Shown here one piece after another: positions 50,947 to 60,417 of a stretch of 64,000 bases of DNA. The stretch covers positions 1 to 64,000 of the forward strand of contig CAZFHS010000006.1 in assembly GCA_964518955.1 (NCBI GenBank). The letters run 5' to 3'. The position numbers and the translations under genes were made by a program. Each line of letters opens with the position of its first letter. Positions within the stretch are counted from its first letter, which is position 1. This DNA comes from JBDGYW01 sp964518955. GTDB taxonomy: Bacteria > Gemmatimonadota > Gemmatimonadetes > Gemmatimonadales > GWC2-71-9. The notes beneath the pieces are model-generated. The model ran no database searches, was not told where the DNA came from, and saw only the letters and a program-made list of their open reading frames with translations.

Positions 50947-53182
50947 ATCGCCCCCTAAACCCTCTCATTAGCTGCCCAATCCGCAGCGGTGACAACCTCT
51001 CCTCACCGCTGTCCGCGATCTTGATGCTCATGGCGTCCCCTGCCACCAACACCTCGCCGAATTCTTTCACATAGTTCTCGAGCTCGGGTAGGCGTTCGAG
51101 GACCTTGAAGTACGCCTCGCTGAACTGTTCTATCTCCACCACCTCCAGCGAGTCATGGTGGGCCATATCTGTCCATAGGCCGTCGACATCCATGAATAGG
51201 CGTCCCGCAACGTGGCGTGCATTCGGACCGCCGGCGCGGCCGGACAAACCCTTCTTGTCGGCTTCGTCCAGATCGAACGCAGTGCTCACGTCCCGTCGCG
51301 CTCGAGACTGTTCTGCTGCCATCACCGCGCCCGCTCCCGAAGACTGGCTAGCAGGACGTGCGGTAGGGGACACGGCAGCGCGGACACCGCCGACGTCGAG
51401 GGGAACTCCGCCCCGCATGCCACGGAGCGCGACCGCATCTGGTTCCTGCACCAAGTAGGACGTGTACTCGCTGAGCAGGCCATAGCGCAACGCCGTTTCG
51501 CGAATCTCTTCGACCAGTTCGTCGTTCGGGCCGTTGAGCCTGACTGACTGTGTCAGATACCCCAGCTTGCGAGAAGCCCAGAGCCGAGGAACAAAATCGT
51601 TGGCGTCGGTGAGCTCCGAGAAACTCACGCCGGCATCGTAACGCTCAGTGCTGTTGTTCCGGTTGCCTGAGATGACTAGGTCACCGTCGACGTCTCTGCT
51701 CGGAGTTTCATAGCGTCCGAAGATCACCAGGTCCTCGCCGACAAAAAGGTCGGGTAGCCGCTCGGGATAAACCTCTGAGAGTTCTATCGGCGAACGTGCC
51801 AGCTGAAGGTCCGCCAGCACCGGGTGCTGGATCTTGGCAGCCAGCTGGCCTATGGCTTCCTCCACGTCCTCTCCCGGAGCGACGTACTGTGTGGCGCCCC
51901 GTCCTGCATCCGAAAGGCGGTCCAAGAGGTATGTGTTTACGTCGTAGCCGACGCCAAAGGCAAACACTCTCGAGTCGCCCCGATCGCTCTCGGCGAGTGC
52001 CGCGAGTCGTTCGGGATTGCTCTCTCCCACCGAGGGTAGGCCGTCGGTAAGGAATAGAACCATCGGGATCCGGCCTTCACGCGATTCGAGCCTGAACGCT
52101 TCCGTGAGGGCGCCCTCGATATTGGTACCACCGTCGGCCGAGAGTTCTTCGATCCATTCTCGGGCATCTCTGATTTCAGCCCCAGTCACCGGTGTCCACT
52201 CGCGTCTGTGAGCTCTTACGTGATTGCTGAAAGACACTAGGCGGAACCGATCGCGTTCGCCAAGAGACGAGACCAATTGACGCAGTGCGGCCTTCGCCTG
52301 ATCGAGTTTCTCGCCCGACATCGATCCGGAGATGTCGACGACTGCGGTGATGTCGCGCGGTAAGACGGCTCCTGAAGCTTCGCCGGGTGAGAGGGTCAGC
52401 ATGAAGTATCCATGCTCACCGCCCGGGCTGTGGGTGACTAAAGAAATTCCAACCACGTCTCTCGCAAACGGGAGGAATACGGAGAAATCGCCTATCAACT
52501 CGCTAGCTGGGCGCACTACGAGACGTCCGGTCTCATCTCGCTCTACGCGAACCTCGTGGGTAGGAGAAAACGGATCACGGAACAAGTCGCCGCTATCCGC
52601 CACGAGCCAAAATGTCAACGGAGCTTGAATCTCGCCACGCATTACCGTGCGCAAGCCTTCGCTCAATGGTACGTCCATATGAGAAGCCCCACCTGCCGCG
52701 TATTGGAACTGTAACGCGTCGCCCACGCGCGAAAGGACTTGTGTGTAGCGGAGGGTGATCTTTCTCGTTTCCCCTGCGTTGATCGGAAACACCCTCGCCC
52801 GAATGAGCCCATGACCCACAAGCTCGATTAGCGCAGGATCTCGTTTCCTACGCACGATCTCCTCATAAATGGATCGGGCACGTCCGGCATCCATTGTCTC
52901 GCTGCGCAGCTCCTGGTCACCCTGGAACAGCGAGAAATTGCTGAATACGGCCTCGCCTGGCATGGGGTACAGGTAATCGCCTTCGCCAAGTCCCCCGCCG
53001 CGATTCTCAAACCACTCTTCGACTTCCACTAACGCAACTCGTCCGGTGACGGTCACAGATACTGATGACCGCAACTTCTGGACTGAGCTTTGCCTGATTC
53101 CCGGTAGTGGCTCGATCCAGCCTTGGGCTACGGCCGGCGCCGCGATCAGAAGTGCGGCAGAAAGTGAGATTAGCGTTCGCAT
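50945..53182 (-). CDS. VIT domain / von Willebrand A domain protein
   Basis: 745 residues from the second ATG (53182), which has GGAGG 5 bases upstream; the first ATG is 3 bases earlier. A signal peptide (Leu/Ile-rich, ending near VAQG) precedes a VIT domain about 30-150 (GRVALVEVEEWFENRG, LYPMPGEAVFSNF, IRARVFPINAGETRKI). A vWA domain follows about 285-455 with an intact MIDAS (AVVDISGSMSGEK, Thr in GGTNIEGAL and Asp in FLTDGLP). Inter-alpha-trypsin-inhibitor-like layout; probable periplasmic or secreted binding protein. C-terminus about 600-746 has a linker and a domain with KVLERLPELENYVKEFGE. Not cotranscribed clearly with the sigma gene. Confidence 0.87.
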   Translation of the reverse strand: MRTLISLSAALLIAAPAVAQGWIEPLPGIRQSSVQKLRSSVSVTVTGRVALVEVEEWFENRGGGLGEGDYLYPMPGEAVFSNFSLFQGDQELRSETMDAGRARSIYEEIVRRKRDPALIELVGHGLIRARVFPINAGETRKITLRYTQVLSRVGDALQFQYAAGGASHMDVPLSEGLRTVMRGEIQAPLTFWLVADSGDLFRDPFSPTHEVRVERDETGRLVVRPASELIGDFSVFLPFARDVVGISLVTHSPGGEHGYFMLTLSPGEASGAVLPRDITAVVDISGSMSGEKLDQAKAALRQLVSSLGERDRFRLVSFSNHVRAHRREWTPVTGAEIRDAREWIEELSADGGTNIEGALTEAFRLESREGRIPMVLFLTDGLPSVGESNPERLAALAESDRGDSRVFAFGVGYDVNTYLLDRLSDAGRGATQYVAPGEDVEEAIGQLAAKIQHPVLADLQLARSPIELSEVYPERLPDLFVGEDLVIFGRYETPSRDVDGDLVISGNRNNSTERYDAGVSFSELTDANDFVPRLWASRKLGYLTQSVRLNGPNDELVEEIRETALRYGLLSEYTSYLVQEPDAVALRGMRGGVPLDVGGVRAAVSPTARPASQSSGAGAVMAAEQSRARRDVSTAFDLDEADKKGLSGRAGGPNARHVAGRLFMDVDGLWTDMAHHDSLEVVEIEQFSEAYFKVLERLPELENYVKEFGEVLVAGDAMSIKIADSGEERLSPLRIGQLMRGFRGR

Positions 53183-53317
53183 CATATCCTCCCAGTTCGT
53201 CGTTCTATGGGATAGGACGAATGACGGACGGAAGTTTGCACACGTGTAATCTCGATGCTCGTTGTGACACTAAAAGAGTGCACGATAGAGGTGTGAAATG
53301 CAGGAATCATTGAAGGG

Positions 53318-53446
53318 GTGGGCATCGATACCCGGCGGTTGGCGCTCGGAATCGGATTTGGTTTGGTGTATCATGGATATCCAAAGCTGTTCAGCAGCGA
53401 AGGGCATGATATTTTCGGGGACAAGTGGCTTGCGGGGAAGAAGCGG
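53318..53446 (+). pseudogene. Possible DoxX-family remnant in a 380-base gap
   Basis: Between the VIT start (53182) and the next gene (53565) no intact gene is seen. A short + strand frame from GTG 53318 contains RRLALGIGFGLVYHGYPKLF, which resembles the N-terminal helix and HG-x-x-KLF motif of DoxX-type membrane proteins. After about 35 residues it no longer resembles the family in any frame. The rest of the gap (53183-53317 and 53447-53564) shows nothing I recognise apart from two divergent promoter candidates. Confidence 0.35.
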
Positions 53447-53564
53447 AGCCGATGTGCTATCGGGCGGTTGGACCTCGTTGTGATTTGCTGTGTAAGGTAT
53501 TGCAGAGAACGCGCATTGCAGGTGCAACAACGCGGCCAAACTTCAGAGAGAGGCTTGTGGCTAA

Positions 53565-55673
53565 GTGATTTCACAGCAATTGGTTACGAAAAATCGACGG
53601 TATCTTGGGACGCTTCTGCTGCTGGTTTGCGCGGCGTTCGCTGCGCAAACGCGCGCGGTGTTTGGTCAGGAAGGCGCGGGCGGTCTGAATGGCGGCTGGG
53701 TCGTCCTTTCCGAGCCAAGAGTTGATTTGTGGTATCACGGGCTCGCGGTGCTCGGCTATGGAGAGACAGAACAGCCCACTATGTACGACAATGTGTATCT
53801 GGAACGAGTACGGGCGGTCAAGCAAGAGATGGGGATCTATCCAATGGCTCTCGACACCCGCGCGGAGAAACTGCGGGAGGAATTCGAGAAGGATCGAGCG
53901 TTCGAGCTATTCCATTTTGTGCCGCTCTACTTTCCGCAGGCGTCCCGTGAAAGAATGCTCCAGGCACTTACAGCCGTCGCCGATCGCCGCACGAGAGACT
54001 CGACGATTGCCGGCCGCGACACGCGAGCTGGAATGCGACTTCTGGAGGCTCGGCTGCGCGAGGGTGGGCAGCGCAGATGGCTTCGTGAGTTTGTCGAGCT
54101 GCTACAAACGGAATGGGAAGTTTTCTACGCTGAATACCGCGAGCAAACGGCTGCGGGAGATGCAACGTACCTGGCTGTGATGAGGCGCCGTTGGGAGGGC
54201 GAGTTGGCGCCTGCAACCGCTGACTTCCGTTCCGAAGAACAGTTGGATAGCGGCCGTGTATACCTTGCTCCGTCGCTCGGGTCCGAGGGCCGCATGTTTG
54301 CGGGCAACGCCTTCCAGAGAACTGTCAATGCGATAGCTGTATGGGCTCCACCTTGGAACGACCCGAGGGCGAGTCTCTTTTCTGCAGTGCGCGAAATGTG
54401 CTATTCCGTGGCAACCAACGCCCTCAGATCTGCGGGAGGAGGTGCGGGCCCAGGTTCAGTTACAAACGCTGCAGTTCGTTGCGGTTCTCGACTGCTCGAA
54501 CACACTGCGCCAGAGCTTGCCTCCGAGTACCGCGATGTCTACCTGCGAGCTGCAGGAGTTGAGGAGCCGGTAGAAGATGCGGAGTTGGCCTTTGTGGGTG
54601 CTTACGAGCTAGCACCCGAGGTGCTCGACTCGCTCGACGTGCAGTTGCGTATCGCTCCGGGCATGGATAGCGACGCGCCGCCTCCACTCACGAGCTGGTC
54701 AGTGGAGAGCAAACCGCAGGTGGATCTCTGGTTTCACGTGCTTGCGGTCGCCGCAGCGGACGAGCCCGGCCCGTTGGGCATGTACAGCGCCGACTACGCG
54801 CAACACATACGGGAAGTGAAGCAAGAACTCGGCATATACCCGACGAGGCTCGATTCGATCGCGGGCGACTTGAGGCGAGCAATTGCCGGAATCGGCGATA
54901 GCGTGCCGAGGACCAATATCCACTTCCTTCCGCTGTATTTCCCGAGGGCTGAACCGATGCGGATGTTGGAAGCCCTCCGAGTCGTGGCTAGAGGGCGGGT
55001 CGACCGCGCCGGTATCGGAGGCCGCGATGTCCAATACGGCATGATTCTATCCAGCAGGATCTTTCTCGCGGGTGGCGATCGCCGAGTTCTGAGGGATCTG
55101 GTCGACGCAGCAGAAGATGAGTGGGAGGTGTTCTACAGGGACTACTGGCGACGTGCGTCAGATGTGTTGGAACCTCGATACCAGGCAGTGCAACAGCTTT
55201 GGGACTCCCTGTTCGCGCCACAGCTGGAGCCATATTTGGTTCGCAGCAGACTCACCGCGGGCTTGATCATGCCGTCCCCGCCGCTCGGGCCGGAAGGCCG
55301 TATCATCGACGACGATGAATATGTCCCGACGGACCAAACCGTGTCCGTGCAGGTTCCGCTTGACTCCGACAGCCCGAACGAGACGGTCTTCGCGTTTCTC
55401 AAGGAGCTCTGTTTCCTACTCATCGACGATCGTGATCTGGAGGATTTCGCAGAAAACGCACAGGCGATGGAAGACCTCCGACGTACTGCTGCGGTTCGCT
55501 GTGGAAGCCTCATTCTACAGTTCTATGCACCGACCCTGGCTGCACCGTATAGACGAGCCTTCTTGGACGCGGTTGGAGCTACTGAGGGATACACAGTGGC
55601 TGCGTTCGAACGAGTGTATGCGCTGGAACCGGAGATTTTTGACATTCTCAGAGAGCAGATTCGGCGCCGCTAA
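53565..55673 (+). CDS. Secreted protein of two homologous ~340-residue halves, function unknown
   Basis: 702 residues from GTG; a signal-like helix (LGTLLLLVCAAFAAQ) follows a short basic start. The mature part is two copies of one domain, roughly 45-375 and 385-700. Shared markers in each half are PxVDLWYH or PQVDLWFH, a VKQEMGIYP or VKQELGIYP pair, FVPLYFPQA or FLPLYFPRA, ERML or MRML, EWEVFYAEY or EWEVFYRDY, AVRCGSRLLEH or AVRCGSLILQF, and APELAS or APTLAA. I recognise no known family. A few Cys are conserved between halves, in AVRCGS and near M/LC. It is 15 bases before tonB-like gene on the same strand, suggesting an envelope role. Confidence 0.8.
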   Translation: MISQQLVTKNRRYLGTLLLLVCAAFAAQTRAVFGQEGAGGLNGGWVVLSEPRVDLWYHGLAVLGYGETEQPTMYDNVYLERVRAVKQEMGIYPMALDTRAEKLREEFEKDRAFELFHFVPLYFPQASRERMLQALTAVADRRTRDSTIAGRDTRAGMRLLEARLREGGQRRWLREFVELLQTEWEVFYAEYREQTAAGDATYLAVMRRRWEGELAPATADFRSEEQLDSGRVYLAPSLGSEGRMFAGNAFQRTVNAIAVWAPPWNDPRASLFSAVREMCYSVATNALRSAGGGAGPGSVTNAAVRCGSRLLEHTAPELASEYRDVYLRAAGVEEPVEDAELAFVGAYELAPEVLDSLDVQLRIAPGMDSDAPPPLTSWSVESKPQVDLWFHVLAVAAADEPGPLGMYSADYAQHIREVKQELGIYPTRLDSIAGDLRRAIAGIGDSVPRTNIHFLPLYFPRAEPMRMLEALRVVARGRVDRAGIGGRDVQYGMILSSRIFLAGGDRRVLRDLVDAAEDEWEVFYRDYWRRASDVLEPRYQAVQQLWDSLFAPQLEPYLVRSRLTAGLIMPSPPLGPEGRIIDDDEYVPTDQTVSVQVPLDSDSPNETVFAFLKELCFLLIDDRDLEDFAENAQAMEDLRRTAAVRCGSLILQFYAPTLAAPYRRAFLDAVGATEGYTVAAFERVYALEPEIFDILREQIRRR

Positions 55674-55688
55674 TGCGGTGATTGGACG

Positions 55689-56450
55689 ATGTCACGCCCC
55701 GCGATAGTGCCCGAGTTCCGTGTACCCACGACCCGCATTCAGGGTGGGCGCTGGTCTGTCGTGTCAGTGCTCCTCCACGCCTTGGTAGTTCTACTCATAA
55801 TTGGCGTGGAAACGGGAGTGTTCGACAAGGTGTTCGGCACGGGCGGAGGTCCCGGACCGGCCGGTGGGGGAGGGGGAGGCGGTGCCGAACGAATCACTTA
55901 CGTCGAATTGCCTGCGTTTGTGCAAACTGCGCTCGCTGCTCCTCGTCCAGCGGCGGCGGAAGTCAGGTTCACCCCTGAACAGCCGAGTGTGAGGCAAATT
56001 CCTCTGCCCGAGCTCAAGCTCAGCTTGCGGCGACCCACGGAAATGGTTGAACGGATTTCATCAATTGGTAGCGACCGGGGCGTTGGCGGCGGTCCGGGCA
56101 GTGGCCCTGGTTCCGGTGGGGGCGAGGGAACGGGCCTTGGTACCGGCAGAGGCAGCCATGTGGGTCCTGGCACCGGCGGCAATCAGCCATACGTCTACGC
56201 TCCTGAGCTGCGGGCGACCAGCTACCCGATGGTCGCGATTCCTCAGGAATTGCGAGGGCAGGAGATAACGATTCACTTCTGGGTCGACGCCCGCGGTCGA
56301 GTCACAAGAGTCGAGTTTGATCCCCCGATCAATGACCGCACGTATAGGGATGCATTGCGAGAGACGTTGTTGGGGTGGTCATTCTACCCTGCCAGAACTG
56401 CCTCGGGCGCCCCGGTCCCTGGAGAGATGGAGTGGCCGTACACACCTTGA
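55689..56450 (+). CDS. TonB-family energy transducer-like protein
   Basis: 253 residues. A single hydrophobic segment lies about 22-42 (WSVVSVLLHALVVLLIIGVE). Next is a Gly-rich low-complexity spacer (about 55-70 and 130-165). The C-terminal ~75 residues resemble the TonB C-terminal domain (ITIHFWVDARGRVTRVEFDPP and WSFYPARTASG). Spacer is Gly rather than Pro-rich, unlike classic TonB. It probably links an inner-membrane motor to an outer-membrane partner, and follows the two-halved secreted protein by 15 bases on the same strand. ExbB/ExbD genes are not in the window. Confidence 0.78.
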   Translation: MSRPAIVPEFRVPTTRIQGGRWSVVSVLLHALVVLLIIGVETGVFDKVFGTGGGPGPAGGGGGGGAERITYVELPAFVQTALAAPRPAAAEVRFTPEQPSVRQIPLPELKLSLRRPTEMVERISSIGSDRGVGGGPGSGPGSGGGEGTGLGTGRGSHVGPGTGGNQPYVYAPELRATSYPMVAIPQELRGQEITIHFWVDARGRVTRVEFDPPINDRTYRDALRETLLGWSFYPARTASGAPVPGEMEWPYTP

Positions 56451-56499
56451 TCCTCGGGTTCTGTCCTGCCGACGCTGACTCTCCTTCTCACACCTTCTT

Positions 56500-59397
56500 C
56501 TACTGACGTCCTCCCAGTTCGGCCAACGCCAGTTCGGCCTGGTCCCTCAATTGCACGCCTGCTCCGTTTGCGTCTTCGAGCAGTTCGAACAATTCTCGGT
56601 ACGTTCTCCGTGCAAGTCCGACGACATCTCCGTCAACAGCGGCTTGGGCTTTGAGGCGCAGAATCTCTGGCCAAGCAACCTGATCGACAAGCGCCGACAT
56701 CCTATCGAACGTGCCCGCGATCTGGAGTGTTTTGTCGGGCTCTCCTGACGCGATGGCCACCGCGGCGCGTTCCAACCTCAGCATCCACATGGACGCGGTG
56801 AGCCCGAACATGAGTTGATCAACGCTGTGCCTGTTGGTGGCGTTGCTCCACGTCGCAAACGCTCGGATCGTGTCGCCGGCCGAGAGATGACGATGCGCTT
56901 CAATGTCCATTGCCAGGCTGCGCGTCAAAGGGGTGCTGCCAATCGAATCTCCAGCCAACTGTTCGAGTGCTTCGATGGGAGAGAGTGCTGACCGTGCATC
57001 ATTCTGGAGGTACCAGCGGGCAGCGAGCCAGAGTGCCTCTGCACGATCCTCATCGGCGTCTTCTAATCGTCGTGCCGCAGCTGCTATGGCTGCGTTTTCT
57101 CCCAAATCCGGAAGGGGAGCGACGCCGCTCAACACCAACCACCTATCCAGTTCGTCGGCAGGAACTCTTGCATGCTCGGCCTCGCGCATCAGCGAATCGG
57201 CCGAGGCTACCCGACCGCGACCGAACAGGTATGCCATCCGCATCCGGAAAGCCATCCGCCGCTCCGCCCGGGAGCCGGCATTGTTCCAAAACGCACGCAG
57301 AGCTTCTCTGGCGACCGGTCGCACTCCGGGTGGTGGTCGGAGCTCGCCAGTACCGAGACTCATCATTTCCAGCACGCCGTTGGAACGTTCACCCAGCGAC
57401 CCAAGCACGCGCGCGGTAGAGCCTGCACCTCGAAACAGCAGCGAGTCATAAGTCTGAGCGACTTCCGCTTGCAGCGAAGTGCTGTCCACCGAAAGGAAAC
57501 GCTCCAGATAGGCTCTCGCCGCATTGTCGTTGTTTTCGAGCACGGATATCAGCGCCAAGTGCCACAATGCAGACGCAAAACTGGAATCGCGATTCACCGC
57601 CTGCTGAAACGCTCTACGGGATTCTGCCAAAGAGGTCCCTAGAATCGCACGGAGATTGAATTGCACGTATCCAAGCAGGAACCACGCTTCGAGCGCACGT
57701 GGATACCGCTCAACGATGTTAGAGAGCGCCTGTACGGCACCGTGCACGTCCCCTTCGCGCAGGAGTATTTCATATCCCGCTAGGAGCTGCTGAGAAACCG
57801 GGTCGAGTCCATCGCCGTATTCGCTAGCCGCTTGAAACGCGGTCCATAGCTGCGTGGAATACTGTGTAGGTCTGAGGCCCAACATTCTGCTGATCATCTG
57901 TTTGAAGTGGGCCGGCGCGAAAGTGGAATCGAGCCGAATTACCTGGTCGAAACGTTCGACTGCTGATTCGTATGATCCGCGACGAAGGTCCTTGTCGCCC
58001 TCGACGTATGCGTTGATAGCGTCCAAACCGCGCGGCAACGAGCTAGACCAACCGGTGACCTCCCGAGCCATCCGCTCCGCAAATGCCTTGATGACGATTC
58101 CCGATACCAACGCATCCAAGCTGTCTACGGGACCAGAGGAGTCTGCATCTGCTACCAATCGACCGTTGCCGACGTCATGCACCAGCACGCTTATCGTGAT
58201 GTTGTCCCCGTTCGAAGCAACGCGACCCTGCACGGTCAGCGTGGCGCCGTAGTTTTCCGCGACTGCGATCATCGTGTCGAGCGGCGGTCTAGTTTCTCCG
58301 TACCGGTTGGCTATCTCGTTGCGCACTTCTGCGCCGAGCACGCGATGGTCCGGCAGGTACTGCAGCTGCCAATCGAAAGCCTGAGGCAAGACGGCGGCAA
58401 GGTCGTTCGTGTCCTCGCGCACGTCTATCTGGAACGGAAGAACTGCCACCGCGGGGAGTGCTGGCGCTTCCACACCTCCACTTGGTCGAAACGCAAGCCA
58501 CCCTGCCACGAACGAAAGGCTCAGCATCGCCACGAGCAAGGCCGCTTTGACAATCGGGGGGCGCCTCTTCTCGGTGTCCAGTGCCTCCAGCCATGCCTCA
58601 GCCGAGTCCGGCCGTTCCTCCCTCACCTGGGAGAGAGGCAGAGTCAACGCCTTTGCCCGTTCGTGACTCAGGTCTGGGACGGCGGCTCTCAAAGACCCCC
58701 GGAGGTCCGCCAAGCCGCGAGAGAGCTCGCCGGACAAGTGGTCGATGGAAGTTCCGCACAGAGCCTGGTACGCAACAGCCGCCAGCGAGTAGAGGTCGGA
58801 CCGACCGTCCACCTCTCCACCCCACCGTTGTTCGGGAGTCATGTAAGCCGGTGTACCGATCACCGCGCCAGTGCGCGTGATTTCGGTGTCTCCGGGGTCT
58901 GTTACATGTGCCACACCGAAATCGGTGAGAAGCCATCGACCTGTTGCTTCCTCCAACAAGATGTTCGCCGGCTTGATGTCGCGGTGGACGACGTTCCTGC
59001 TGTGGGCGAATCCCAATGCACCGGCAACCTGGTGTATGAGTTTGTCGACCGTGGGGTAGTCGAGACTCCCTCTCTTCGTGATCAGGTCCGCAAGTGTCTC
59101 GCCTTCAACCAACGGCATGACGAGATACGCGAGACCCTCCAATGCATCAAACTCAAAGACCGGGACTATGTGCGGGTGTGACAGGTTGGCGGCGAGGGCG
59201 GCTTCGCGTTTGAAACGCGCAAGCCTGACGGTGCTCGCGGCGACTTCAGGAGGGAGGATCTTTACTGCGACGCGGGACCCAAGCGATCGGTTCCTGGCCG
59301 TGTAAACCGCGCCCATGCCACCTTCGGCAAGGAATCCCTCGAGATCGTACCGATCGCCTATTGCGGCCCTGAGTTCCTCTATACTTGAGGTATCCAT
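56500..59397 (-). CDS. Membrane Ser/Thr protein kinase with TolB-like and TPR-like sensor half
   Basis: 965 residues from ATG 59397 (AGGG about 8 bases upstream). The kinase domain (about 17-280) is complete: AEGGMGAVY, VAVKIL, HRDIKPANIL, TDFGVAH, APE-equivalent TPEQRW. A transmembrane helix lies about 287-305. The extracytoplasmic half begins with a TolB/CsgG-like segment (VLPFQIDVREDTNDLAAVLPQAF) and ends in about ten TPR-like helix pairs (e.g. YLERFLSVDSTSLQAEVAQTY). This layout is common in Gemmatimonadota. The input is unknown. The Cys-rich gene downstream is separated by under 10 bases from the start, but on the same strand upstream. Confidence 0.9.
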   Translation of the reverse strand: MDTSSIEELRAAIGDRYDLEGFLAEGGMGAVYTARNRSLGSRVAVKILPPEVAASTVRLARFKREAALAANLSHPHIVPVFEFDALEGLAYLVMPLVEGETLADLITKRGSLDYPTVDKLIHQVAGALGFAHSRNVVHRDIKPANILLEEATGRWLLTDFGVAHVTDPGDTEITRTGAVIGTPAYMTPEQRWGGEVDGRSDLYSLAAVAYQALCGTSIDHLSGELSRGLADLRGSLRAAVPDLSHERAKALTLPLSQVREERPDSAEAWLEALDTEKRRPPIVKAALLVAMLSLSFVAGWLAFRPSGGVEAPALPAVAVLPFQIDVREDTNDLAAVLPQAFDWQLQYLPDHRVLGAEVRNEIANRYGETRPPLDTMIAVAENYGATLTVQGRVASNGDNITISVLVHDVGNGRLVADADSSGPVDSLDALVSGIVIKAFAERMAREVTGWSSSLPRGLDAINAYVEGDKDLRRGSYESAVERFDQVIRLDSTFAPAHFKQMISRMLGLRPTQYSTQLWTAFQAASEYGDGLDPVSQQLLAGYEILLREGDVHGAVQALSNIVERYPRALEAWFLLGYVQFNLRAILGTSLAESRRAFQQAVNRDSSFASALWHLALISVLENNDNAARAYLERFLSVDSTSLQAEVAQTYDSLLFRGAGSTARVLGSLGERSNGVLEMMSLGTGELRPPPGVRPVAREALRAFWNNAGSRAERRMAFRMRMAYLFGRGRVASADSLMREAEHARVPADELDRWLVLSGVAPLPDLGENAAIAAAARRLEDADEDRAEALWLAARWYLQNDARSALSPIEALEQLAGDSIGSTPLTRSLAMDIEAHRHLSAGDTIRAFATWSNATNRHSVDQLMFGLTASMWMLRLERAAVAIASGEPDKTLQIAGTFDRMSALVDQVAWPEILRLKAQAAVDGDVVGLARRTYRELFELLEDANGAGVQLRDQAELALAELGGRQ

Positions 59398-59406
59398 CGG
59401 CACACC

Positions 59407-60231
59407 CTATATGAGCTTGCACCCTCCATGCCCGGTCTCGTCTTCTTCCAACGAAGGCCAGTCATAGCAAAGAGATGGTTTGGCTCTCTGTCCGTTGGGC
59501 AGCGTTCGATCGTGGAGCACGCAAGTAATGGCGTCGTCATTGAGGTAGCCGCACGCGCTGATCACCTCGCACTCCATGGTATCCTCGTCGTTTCGCTTGA
59601 CTTTGCACAAGTATGGCGCAGCCCGGGCCCTTAGCAGTGCTTCCTTGTGGGTCTGGCTTTCCGGCAAGGCCAGTTCCAGATTGAAGTCTCTGCAGCATGC
59701 AGCGCCCCGAGTGTTGTCTCCAGTGTAACATGGAGCGGTCAAGCACGGGTTGCCAGTCTGAACCTGCCCGTGCGTGCGCTTCGCCGAACGTTTGATCCGG
59801 AGGTCCATGGTGCGGTGCTTGCCCTTGTAGTAGATCGCAAACCTGCCGTCTTCCAACCGCACCTTCGTTTGCTCATCCATATTCGGTCGGTTGCTTCGTG
59901 GAATCGCCCCTCGATAACCGTGAATTGCACAACTCACTTCGGGTCGAGTTCCGTTTCGGCTCGGCACTGGCATGCCGTTTGGCCTGATTGCCGGGTCACC
60001 GTCAAGAGTTCTCAAGTGTTTGCACGGTACGTGAGCCGTGGCGCGAACACGCAGCTCATCGTCTTCGAGATATGCTATCCCGTATGTGATACGCTCTGTA
60101 TGGCCGGTGATCCACGTGACTGACGCGTCCTGCAGAGTCTGGCTTTCGGCTGTTATGTCCGAGATTCGGATGGTTAGAGCTACCTCTCGGCAGTGTTTGC
60201 CCAGAGACCGGCATTCAGGAGGGTTTGGCAT
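59407..60231 (-). CDS. Cysteine-rich protein, possible metal-binding domain
   Basis: From ATG 60231, 274 residues with about 15 Cys spread along the chain. A central cluster CLTAPCYTGDNTRGAACC lies about 163-180, and the C-terminal part has CKV, MECEV, SACGY, ITCVLH, SLCYDW and GGCKLI. The spacing resembles zinc/iron-chelating YkgJ-like or other Cys-cluster proteins, but no family was fixed. There is no signal peptide. It ends 10 bases before the start of the TPR-kinase gene on the same strand, so the two are cotranscribed, with this gene first. It may be the kinase's partner or regulator (inference). Confidence 0.7.
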   Translation of the reverse strand: MPNPPECRSLGKHCREVALTIRISDITAESQTLQDASVTWITGHTERITYGIAYLEDDELRVRATAHVPCKHLRTLDGDPAIRPNGMPVPSRNGTRPEVSCAIHGYRGAIPRSNRPNMDEQTKVRLEDGRFAIYYKGKHRTMDLRIKRSAKRTHGQVQTGNPCLTAPCYTGDNTRGAACCRDFNLELALPESQTHKEALLRARAAPYLCKVKRNDEDTMECEVISACGYLNDDAITCVLHDRTLPNGQRAKPSLCYDWPSLEEDETGHGGCKLI

Positions 60232-60417
60232 CGGCAACTGTTTGTGTCTTCGGGATTCTCAATTTGTGAATTGTCAAAAGCTCTCGCTCGCGCTCTCAAG
60301 TTCACTGATTCGGTGCAAAACGCAAGACACCGTGGATGTCGCCCTTCCATAGTGCAGCTTGCTCCGTACATTCTTCAGACCGACGTGCCAAGCGCAATGC
60401 TGCGGAGGACTTATTCG

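Noticed and set aside
58177..59181. 334-codon open frame on the + strand
   Set aside because: It is antisense to the receptor-kinase gene, whose kinase motifs are complete; the translation is Cys/Arg-rich and resembles no family.
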